Under the pieces are notes generated by a model. It searched no databases. It had not been told where the DNA came from and saw only the letters and a list, made by a program, of their open reading frames with translations. Source: Alentia gelatinosa (Eukaryota; Annelida; Polychaeta; Phyllodocida; Polynoidae). Taken from it: DNA of 64,000 nt. This document shows positions 42,101 through 54,100 of the stretch, one piece after another; within the stretch, counting starts at the first letter, position 1; every line of letters starts with the position of its first letter. Location: assembly GCA_950022655.1 (NCBI GenBank), contig OX465583.1, forward strand, positions 33,073,360 through 33,137,359, written 5' to 3'. The translations under genes were made by a program, and so were the position numbers.

Positions 42101-45100
42101 AGCACATCCTTATCATATTTACAACTAAAGCGCTTAAACTACTTATCATGCGTTAAGATATTTCCAACAGCATGCAATTAGAACCGTATGTTCAATGATT
42201 ATATTTAATCAAGGTACAGATCAAGTATTCCCAATATCGCTCGTATTTTATCCATCGGATGTCGAGGTTATTGAACACTCTACGTGTACTTCAAGAGTAC
42301 CTCTAGATGGCACAGTACTTCTCAGAGGAAATACTGGATTTATTTATTTTCTACAGTTAGAGATACAAAGGTAAAAAATGTGCATGTTGCACAGATTCCC
42401 AGACTTTGTTTCTAAGTTTTAGAAGATGTAGCAAAAACAAAATCAGGCTGTGTTTCTACAGCACTACGCATTAAGCGACGTGCTTTTAAATCTTCTACAC
42501 TGAACAAGCGCGCCTCAATCAAGTACAGGGATGCCAGTAAGATCTAGGGGGGGGGGGGGGGCGGAAATTTGACTCTCGCCGCTTATATCCACTCCTTGGC
42601 TCTAATATGATAATTGATTAATACAAAAAAAACGAAAGAAACCCCGGAAATAACCAGAGAACTGACATCCCAGCAAATACTAATCTAGACAAGCATTTAT
42701 AAGCCTGAAAATTTGCTCAATTTCCTGCTGAACAGAAACCACGCTAGGCAAATGTAAGCATAACACGGACACACATCACTCAGTTACTCACTACAAGCAG
42801 CTTTACACTACAATTAGCTCCCACTCCCAGCGGGGTAACCGCTTTGACCTTCACCTGTAAGCCGTGCGTAATGTGACCGTGGTCGACATTGACCTCATCC
42901 AAGGCCATCTCCCACTGCTTCAGCTGGCGGGTTAGTGTAGCGTTACGCTGCCACAGCAACCAGATTATCTCCTGCTCCTGACCCGGGCCTAAGTTCTCCT
43001 CTTTCTTAATCTGCTCCATAATGTGCTTTAGTTCATCCGCATGCTGATAGCAAATAAGTATGAGGTGAGTGAGTCGTGAAGGGTAATAACCATAAGTTCC
43101 TAATGTTACTAGACTAAGAGACACGTTATATCTTTTCTTGGATTTCTGTCGTGTTTTCTAAAGTAGCAGTATGAGGTGAGTGAGTCGTGAAGGGTAATAA
43201 CCATAAGTTCCTAATGTTACTAGAGACACGTTATATCTTTTCTTCGATTTCTGTCGTGTTTTTTAAAGTAGCAGTTCCAAACTGCCACCTACCTCGCAGT
43301 AGCTGTTTGAAAAGTGCAGTTCATATGCATAGCCACATCAGTGATTTGACGTTATCTTTTCAGCTATATTTTTATTTTCATTTATATTATTGGGCAATAT
43401 TTGTATAGGTTTATATCACGCGTTATATGCGTATGGTCAAACCTATCCACGAGGATGACAAGCCTTAAGTCTAGACTGAACAGAATAAACAAAGGATTTT
43501 TTTTTCAAATTTAAATCCGATCAATTCGAATTAAGGTAGTTTTTTCTTAAGGTTCGAATACCTCAGTGTGTATGGAATCTGAAAGATTGTGTGCGCGTAA
43601 ATATCAAGTGTTTGGCTGCATTCAAAATAACCTTCAAACCACACACAGTACAAAGAGCGCGACGGTAGAATGTGAAAAGTATAACGTGTTCTTTAAAAAA
43701 AATAATTTATTCTCATATGCGTTATAGAGTGTGATTAAAACGTTACCATGCAAGGGATATCTATGGAAGTACGTCTAGCTGTTTAAGTTTTAATAATTAA
43801 ATTAATTGTGTCATAATGTAAAACTTGATCATCCTTAAGTAATTTATGTGGAATGTATATATAACTGGGTACCTTTCGCTGTCCACTGCGTAGTTTATTT
43901 ATTTCTACATTGTCAGACACGGGGTTTAATTCGACTAATTTCACCCGTAATCGTTCATTTTCATCTCGCAGGTCTCTGTGTTTCTGTTCTACGTTTTTGT
44001 GTTTCTCCCGTTCTCGTGTTAACTGACGCTTCAGCTCCTTTTCTGCGACCTGAATCAATACCAAGTTACACACGTGAATTATAGATCATGACTTCAAAGA
44101 CTATCGACAGACATACGTCAACTACATGTATATATAAAAAGAACTGAACAATAAACTTGTACATTCTAGAGTTTCTCTCATCGATTATGCACCAAAAATT
44201 CCGATATACAAGTATGTACTGTAGCTGCTGTTTTTCAATCCATAGACAGTATCGTACACTATCAATGTTCAAACGATGCTTTTTGGGTTGTTTTTTTTCT
44301 TGTGTAGGACTTGAGGAATACGTATATAAATAATTTATACGGACTTTAATCGCACCGGGAATGTCAATAATGCATATTGAAATTGTACCTGGATGACTAC
44401 CACTAATATCACGCATATGCATCTTACTGAGACTTCTGTTGGAAACTTGAAACTGTAACAATTTATGTTCCCAAACATGAAAATAAGTTATAATTTACTT
44501 CGATACTATCAAAAAATCATTTAAACATAAAGGAGATGAAGATCAACGGGGGAATGCCAAGGAGGCTGGCGTGGCTGGGGGACGCTTGGGGGATGCGGTG
44601 ACAGGTGACGAGAACTGTGGAGCAGGGATGCAAGTCATGGCTAGAAAAATTATCAGAAATACATTTTACAAATATAAATGACTGTATGCTGGCCGGATGC
44701 TGCCGGGTGCCACCAGATATGGTTGAATACTGCCGGGGTTTGGCTGGGATATGGCTGGGAGTGACCGACTTGTAGATATTGATAATTAAAAATGAAAATC
44801 ATGGAATTTCTTAAATCAGTAATGTTTCGGAATGCTTGCATCCCTGGTGGAGACGTAGCCGGGCTGGTCAGCGGAGATTTACCTGTAAACGAGCGTTCTC
44901 ATTTATCAGTTTGTCCTCCATGTCTGAGAGTTTGTTGGCACGGTCTGACCTCTCCTGATGAAGCCGATCCTCTGTGATCTTTAACCTTCTTTCCAGCGAC
45001 TTCACCTGATCAACAAGTCACTCATCGTTGTTATTACTATCATTATGATTTTTTTCACACAAACAATTCAGTGAGGGAAATCTCAGCTAAAAATACAAAC

Positions 45101-48100
45101 TTCCTCCCTAGCTCGACAGTTGAGTCCCACACTATGAAATACCTGCTATAAGCTATACCTTTAGCCATGTAGAAAGTGGAGCAAACCTACGAAATGCCCA
45201 CTTTTCACTAAATTCTTAAGTAAGAAACAGAGGAACAGAAGAAATATAGAAGCCCATAATCGTGATTACGACATGGTCTATCCTCCAGTAATCATGTGTA
45301 GTTTAGCACTGACCTGGCGCTCGGCCACGGAGCCGCAGCCAGACTGCTCGAGCTGTTGTTGGAGCAGTGTTTTCATCTCAGTGAGACGGACGACCTGTGA
45401 GGACGCCTCGCGCCGCCTCTCCGCCTCCTCCTCCCGCACCCGCTCACTTTCCTCCAGCAGCCGCTTCGCCTGCCGGATCTCGTCCTGAACAACAACATAG
45501 GTAAATGTATGAGTATATTGACGGATCTCAGGTCTGTACGTAAATGTATGAGTGTACACTGCCGGATCTCAGATCTGTACATAAATATCTCAGGTCTGTA
45601 TGTAAATGTATGAGTACACTGCCGGATCTCAGGTCTGTACGTAAATGTATGAGTGTACACTGCCGGATATTAGGTATGTACGTAAATGTATGAGCGCACA
45701 CAGTCAGATATCAGGTTTGAATGTAAATGTTGAGAGTACACTACCGGATTATAGGTTTGTACGTAATTGTGGAGTGTACGCTTCCAGATCCCATCCTGAA
45801 CACAGACGTGTATGTAAATATTTATAGGGGGGAGGGCGCACCAATTAACTAAACAAAAGTTAGATCTTCTTAGATACACTGATCATTTATGCATGACATA
45901 TATTTATCAAATGTATCTTTCTAAATTTCCAGATTCTAATGTTTACGATCTGTTCTCATATTTTTGAAGCCGAAGAGAAACTGTTCTTACGACGTTAACT
46001 TCAACTAGCTCCTGAATAAACTTTTTATGGACCTACTTATCTGAGCACACTGATTAACAAGAGCTAAATGTGCATTTAGAAAATAGAAATATTGGCCTTT
46101 AAAGACCAAATTAGCAGGTGGACGCATTTAAAGCTCAATAAGGGAGGGAGGGGGGGCAGGGGGGGAGGGAGGGATGAATAGGGAAGGGCCTGCATTGATT
46201 GGATATCTTAGCCCTAATCTTCTGTGAACTCAGCAGGTCATGGCTCAATGCACACGTATATTTAGCTGCCTGAGGGCAATTTCGTTTGGCAATCAACAAT
46301 TCTCTGAGTACATAGGAAAAGTTTCCAGATAGCTTCATGGTGATAGCTTCATGGATGAGTGCACATAGACCTGCCTGCATGCTCCCTAGCCATGTGGGGG
46401 ACAAAACTTTGTTTCTATATACACCAATAAAGTAGGTCAAGCCAATATCTGGTGGTAAATGATATTACAAATAATTTTACAAACCAGTATCATTTGACTG
46501 GGTCTTGACTGATTCCTACAACAAAGTTATAAACCATTTTGACTTCTATTTGTGTGTAAATATCCTGAATAAACCATCCACTCATACACCTGCTGCCTCC
46601 CCCCCCCCCCCTCACATTGTGAGATTTAGAAGAAATACATGAATAGCACATCAAATATGTATTTTACCTAAATAATGACACTTCCTAGTGTGTAAGCAAC
46701 TGTCAGTGCCACTTATGGAGATGGTAAATGTTACACTAATGATCACTCTAAATTAATATTGAGTAAACATCTGTTTGAGCATGCCCATTTCACTGAAAAT
46801 CCCCCCCACTTTCAACAAATACTTGAATATCTCTGTAAATATAGAATCTACTTAGAAAATTCCACTTCCTAGCACCTACTGTTTTTTATTCTCTTTCAAA
46901 TGAGGCATATCATATTATGATTCAACCAGTTTAAGTGGTAGAAACATGTCCATAAAGGAGTTCTTAAAATGGACCTGTGACTACCAAAGTCCCCCCCAAA
47001 CTGAATTCAGTTTTTTTTCAAATCCATTCCAAAATACTAAATTTTAAAAACTGTGAGGCATTATACCACCATAAATCCTTCTGTCCAAAACAGAAATCAT
47101 ATTCCTATCTGTACTTAGTGAGCTATAAAAAGCAAAAATATGGTCAGGTCACCTAATGACTTTACAAGCATGTGTACTACAGTAGGCTATAGCCATAACC
47201 TAAAGACCAACCGTCCACCTGCTAATAACAATTTCGTGTTACAAAAAATAATTGTATGTTATTTTTCTTTCAAACAAATATGTTCTTCCGGATACAGTAC
47301 CTTGAGACAGGAGTTCTCTACTTTGTAGCTGGCGATGATTCGTGAACGATCGGGTGATTGAGTGGTGTGTGAGTTGTCCAGCGACCATCTTGAGCTGTCC
47401 AGCTGCTTCTTTAGGGAAATATTCTGAAAAACAGAAGTTCATGTATAGAAGAGGAAAGCTTTGTTTAACCATACAATACAGCACTACAAAGACAAATGAG
47501 ATAATGTTGATGGTAGACAAAAACAATCTTAGAAAAATTATTGGTAACATACCAGCAGTCGCTTAAGCGGATCGCACGTCTTTCTAAATTATTGGTAATT
47601 AACTGAACCGAATGAAATGCGCTATATATAAACAGAGACGCCAGTGAGTTTTAGAAAAAAATTATGTATAAAATACCACTTATCTCTAGTCTTTATCTCC
47701 AATGTAATGCAAATTTATTACAACATAAAAAATCCGGAAACCCGATAATACATGGGAAACTGGCATCTCTGTGTAAAAACAAACTGATATCTGAATAAAA
47801 ATACTAAAAACACCGATGTTCATTTTCCTTGAGTCCTTCAACTTGATTAAGTTGGCGGAAGCCTCACCTCGTCCCTGACGGCCTCGAGCTGGGACGACAA
47901 GTCGGCGAGCTGCTCGTGCAGGTCACGTGTCTTCCGGTCGAGGCGGTCACGTGCTCGCTGTCTTTGAGTCTCCAGGTCGTCGCCGAGCTCTGAGCTCATG
48001 GTGAGCGCCTCCTTGTGGACGTCCCGCATCTGACTCTCCAACTGAGATATACGTGCTGAAACAACAATCACATGACCATATAAAATATTCCGGTTAGAGT

Positions 48101-51100
48101 ATAGGCAAATAATCATGAACATGGAGTAGCTCCGTTTACCGTTGCTACTCTACGTCTATGCCAGAAACGTCTACCAGAATAATACTTAGAATATAAATCC
48201 AGGAAGTACGAGGTATAAATAGTGCCTCTGAAATATAGCAAATATACTATAATTTTGTTACAATCAATATAGCATTCCGTTATAATTGATGAAGACGAGT
48301 TGTTTTTGTTTTGTTGGTGTAAACGTCCCAGGGGATCTTGAGGGTAGATAAGAAATACCTCAAGATTAAGATTTCCTCACAGATTCTGTGAGTTTTCAAT
48401 AACAACCAAATTATCATTCTCATATAATCAGGCAAGGCGGTGAAAATCAGGTTTCATAATGTGGGAGGGCAACCTACCTTGTCCTCGGTTGTGTTTCTCC
48501 TTCAGCAATTTGTTCTCTGTTTGTAGAGTGGAGTTCTCCATCTGTAACTTCCGTAGCTGACTTTCTAGGACTTCCTACAACCAAGGATGATCACTAATTA
48601 TAAGTATTGTTCAGGAATATTTAGAGGTGAAATTTTCTCGTCGTGAACCAAGGAGATATACTTGATTTACTCAATTCAGAATAGACAACTGTATCTGATA
48701 AAACACTTGTATGCTTAATTCCTCTTTCAATGGTTGATTCATATCAAGTATGTTGCACAACAATACAATCTATTTTCCTGGCATTTTACAAAAACTAGCC
48801 CTTTAGATAACACCAAACGAAAAAACGGAACCATTTTTAAAGAATGTGTCTAACAGGCGTGCTTCTCTGCCAAAGTAGTGCTTGAGTTATCGTGGAAATT
48901 TTTTTTTTACCAACATCCATATGAAAATTGAAATACCATGTATTAAGATCGCGTCAGAATAGAAGAGTTAACAACTACTGAAAAAAGTTGTAAGATGTGC
49001 ATCTATTTCAATGAAGATGAAAAAATATCCTGACTTTAGATAACAGGACATTTTGGAATTCACAAAAATGTAATATCTGTAAGTATTACCTCAAATTGAC
49101 AACACCGTTTGAATAACACCCTAAGACAAGTCTACTAATATTTTAGAAACCCCAATAAATTTCACACACATAGGTGTATATAATTTACAATCGTTTTAAC
49201 CTGTCGTCGATGAACATATCCAACATCATAGAGGGGCATTTTCCATGCCTTGTAGAAAGATGATTTATCATTCCTTGAACATATATATTGTTCATCATTA
49301 ACATTTTACAACATAAAGGAGATACATAAATATGAAAATCGGTAGTCAACTGCTATTTTCTATTGACTAATCTGACACGGACAAAAATATCTATAAGAAT
49401 ATCATGATCTCAATATACGCTATCTCGTGCATGAAGAAAATGCTCAACTGGTCTACCGATATATCTCTAACTAACGACCGAAGCTGTAAGGACTTGTGCT
49501 TAAAAGAATAAATGTTATTGAAGAGAACCAACATATATTTAGAACGTCATAAACGACAGGTCTATCGTCTATATAGGTTTCTCATGAAACCTATTAGTTT
49601 CTATCCATGTCACTTGATTCTAAAACCAACGAACAGCAAAATGACTTCGAACTCCACTTACACCATTACGGTACGTCTGACTCATACACAAATGGAAACA
49701 GATCCTTAATGTTCAACATTACCAGGGAAATAAAATTAGGACTTGCGATGAGCATTGCAGGATCTGTAGAGAGAGGTATAGGCAAAGTAGGGCGTCCTAA
49801 AAATTGAATAGATATGAAAACTGTGTCAAATCTGTGCGGACATTTCTGAGTGCCAGCAATTTTCAGCACGCAACATGTACCTTTAGCACGAGTTTCCATG
49901 GTGGATGCCTGTAGACTGATGTCCAGTACCACCAGGGCCGGTATTCAGCAACGTCACGAATATAATGCTGTCCACATGGACCAACAACCGATTTAGTCTT
50001 ACATTGGACTCAGACATTACATAGTTTCGGCAACGTCAAGTGTACAACGCTATCTGTCTGCGCCGATAACTGATTTAATGCTTGATTCCATTTGGCCGAA
50101 TTTGATGCCGATCACCATGACACCCTTATCAGGAGGGCTGCTTTAGCAGTGATCTGAATAGGAACCGAACATGACCCAAGCGGGAATGGGATATAATTCG
50201 AGTAAATAGAACCAAGCCTTAAATCTGACATTCAACTCACAAATCATGTTGTTTCAGCAATGTAAAGTGTAAAGTGCTGTCTGTTTGGGCCATCAACTGA
50301 TTTACTTCAACACTAAACTCATAAACTGCATTATTTCAGCAATGCCTAGTGTAAAGTACTGTCTGTATAGAATACACAATTGGGTCATGTAACATGAGAT
50401 TCATCAGCTTACAATTTCTCTGGAAGTTCAATAAGAATATTTTACACTCACCTTTTCTACTAAGTATTTGCTGACGTCTGATGAGGCAGCTTTTCTTCGG
50501 CTTCCTGCTATTACCTAATAAAATGGATAACAAGGATTAAAAGTTGGCATGGCATTGCCATGATTTCGGTTTCAACAAGTAATAAGGGAGGGAGGGAGGG
50601 AGGGAGGGAGGGGAGGGAGGGAGGTGGAAGCCTGTTGCAATATATAAAAATACACTACTGTAACATAAATATCCAAGACGAACGCACCACCGTACTTGGA
50701 GACAGAGTCTTGACCAATACAAAAATAGACTATATATTGCAACAGGCTTCCACCTCTCTCCCTCCCTCCCTCCCTAGCGGGTATGTCCCGCGGTTGCCAG
50801 GTGCGGACCACATCTGACCAGAGCGAGACCCACCCGCTAGTAGGTATTCATTGAACCGCAACGGGTGCCGAGACCAGACGTGTTCGAGGGAATCGGGTCA
50901 CATAGGTCACCAGCATACAAGACATAGTCAGAGGCTCAACGTGACATAAATATACAGATTGAACTCACCCGCGGGACCCACACGCGAGGGAGGGAGGGAG
51001 GGAGGGAGGGAGGGAGGGAGGGAGGGAGGGAGGGAGGGAGGGAGGGAGGGAGGGAGGGAGGGAGGGAGGGAGGGAGGGAGGGAGGGAGGGAGGGAGGGAG

Positions 51101-54100
51101 GGAGGGAGGGAGGGAGGGAGGGAGGGAGGGAGGGAGGGAGGGAGGGAGGGAGGGAGGGAATGAGGGAGGGAGGGAGGGAGGGAGGGAGGGAGGGAGGGAG
51201 GGAGGGAGGGAGGGAGGGAGGGAGGGAGGGAGGGAGGGAGGGAGGGAGGGAGGGAGGGAGGGAGGGAGGGAGGGAGGGAGGGAGGGAGGTGGAAGCCTGT
51301 TGCAATATATATAAATACACTGAACCGCAACAGGTGCCTATACAATATATAAAAATACACTTCTGTCGCCGGGTCCAGACCGGTATCGAGGCTCTAATTA
51401 TTTAGAATACATTACTTTAATGTATTATAATGTAAGCCGCAAAAACTGTTCCCCGTCTTCCCTAATATATTTCAGTCTTGACCTATAGGTCAAACCGAAA
51501 TAATAACCAACGTGTCCATGATACATATGAAATATTAGGAAACCAAAAGTACCAAAAAGTTATAATACAATACATATCTTACATGCGCATACAGTCGTAG
51601 CGACTCAACGTTACAGTATTCATGATTACGAGCCTGTATATAACTGGAAAGAATAAAAATAAACTGAACTACTTCCAGGGATGAAAGAGAGGACTCAAGA
51701 AAAAATCGGACATTTAAAACGCTTATAAAAAAAATCATTTATAACATTAATTTTGAACAGAAAGGCTATGAATTGATATACATATATATTTACTTTAACA
51801 ATGTGAGTGTTGCCGGTGTAAATGAAATGTCAAAATTCCGTCACTTGTTCGAAAACGTGCTCCCTGTACTACCATAATTTCTTCTTCGTTTAAACAGAGA
51901 TACTTTGTGTGCAACAAGTCAATTATCCATGCTGCGAATGATGAGCGCTATAAGCTTTGAGTCTAACTGGTTATTTTAAATTTTTTTTTTTTTTTTATTA
52001 TGAAACATTTTATATCTACCTGATCTGTATCTCTTGCACTTGCTTGCGAAGTTGAAAGGCTATCATCCGTTTTCTGTGCAACACATGTAGAGTCGTCGTT
52101 ATACAAGGCAATGGTGGTGTCATCATCCACAAAATCGTTAATGTTAGTTACATTGACTGGTTCTCTACTAAAAGACGGCATTGATTTATCACTGGATGTA
52201 CTTATTGGACTTGGGAATTTGCCTACGCCATCTCTCATTTTCATGAGTCGGTTGTTGATCTCTTTGATGACAATATCAGTGTCAGAATCTATTGTTATCA
52301 AAGGTAGGGTGAATTTAGGTGAGGGGATCTCGGGAGGAGGCATGAGTAATGAAGATGAAATGGGTTTTGAAGGTGATTCTGCTTGTTGTTTCCTATCAGT
52401 ACCCCTTGCATTAAGTTCCCAGGGCCCACCCTTTTGGTGTACGTCTTCCCATCCTTTTTCACGTCTGTTGCCCATATTCTCTTTGTACAGAGATACAGCA
52501 TTTACCATATCCACAATGGTCTGATTGACTAAAACCATATTCTGCATGTTGGCTTTCTGCTGTGGCTTTGGTGAAAGATACATCTGTTCAATGCTATCTT
52601 GTCCGGAGGTTCTCTTAGGGTCCAAACTGAAACGTATAGCTTTGGTCACTGAAGAACCCTTCTGAGCAATCCTCTCTTCAGGCTTATCTGACTGGTTATC
52701 CTGAATTTGGTCTTTACTCTTCTGGAGACTCAGCCAAGATAAGAAGCTCTTCCATTCTTCTTCCGTAATGTCTCCATCATCAGACATCTCATCTGATGCA
52801 AAGCCTTCCTTGCTGTCATATTGACGTATCCTTGCTATATTATCATCAGAAGAAAAAAAAGAAAAGTCAGATTCATTTTCCACAGTTGCCGGTACCTTGG
52901 GGCTTTCTTCATTAGACTCGAACATTGCAGGTGATGATGGGTGCTTCCACGTATGGCTATATTCAACAGGGGACTTCTTTGTAAACACTGACGGAGACCT
53001 CTCTCCATCCTTTACAGCTGACTTCCCATCTGTGGGTCTATTCTTGCTTTGCTCTTGCACTTGCTCTGGATAACTAATGTAGCCTCCTGTGCAAGACTGA
53101 ACGACACCTTCCCTCAATACCTTCTCCAGTTTCCTCCTGATGGTGTGATAGGCTGGTTGTGATGCACTGGCAATCTTGGTTTTATCATTGGGCTTACCTG
53201 TATTCAGGATATGTGTAAGTACCTGCCTAGATCCACTTGTCAGAGACGTTTCTGAGGCTAAGCTCTCTAGGAGGTCTTGTAGTGCTCCTCTACTTGAGAC
53301 TTTACTGTAGGTGCTCTGTGTTGAAGGAGCTGAATTTGCTGCTGCTCCCTCTTGATTATATCTCTGCAAGAAATCTGAGGATGTAACATTGGAAATAAAT
53401 GATTCTTTCTGACTGAGCAATTCTGTATCTGTCAGGTTTTGTTCAGACGGAGGCGCATTCTGCACAACATTCTTCTCTGTCTGAGACATTTGGTGCCTTT
53501 CCTCTGCAAGCTTTGTAACTTCCTGGATGAAGTCATAGATAACAGCCTCGTCAATTTGGTTGACAGATTTGCTCAGATCTATAGGGAGTTGAGGTGGTTG
53601 TTCTCTCTCTGAAATAACTGGTAAGGACAAGGATGGTCCATAGTCTGCTCTGAATCTGGAATATCGCTCTGAATCTTTCCCTATTTCTTCAAAACTTTGC
53701 TGTGTACCTGCACCATCAGCATAACTGGGTGGTTCTAGACTGACACGTTCTTCGAGCCGTTGACTCCAAATCTCTGGGTCAAAATTCTTGGATGGAGGTT
53801 TCTCAGGTTCACAACTTTCATCCTCATCTTGACTATCACTCTCGAACTTGTATGTCTCAATAACGTCTTGGAAGGAAACCTTTGAGCTCTGTTGTATAGA
53901 CTTCAATGATGGTTCATTCTTCATAGCATCACCTGATGATATGTTCTTCAAAATAGATGGGTGGCTCGAGGTCATATTGTGAGTAGCTGATTCCATTGGG
54001 GGGGATGGCTGACCAGGCCCAATTTCATCTACAACCAATCCCATCTTACTGTGATAAGGAGTATTACTAGACTTTGGTGTAGATGTTGCAGTGAACTTGC

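Noticed and set aside
50928..51405. Long open frames of repeated PPSL and GREG residues on both strands
   Set aside because: They are translations of the (GGGA)n array in which every frame is open; no coding signal.
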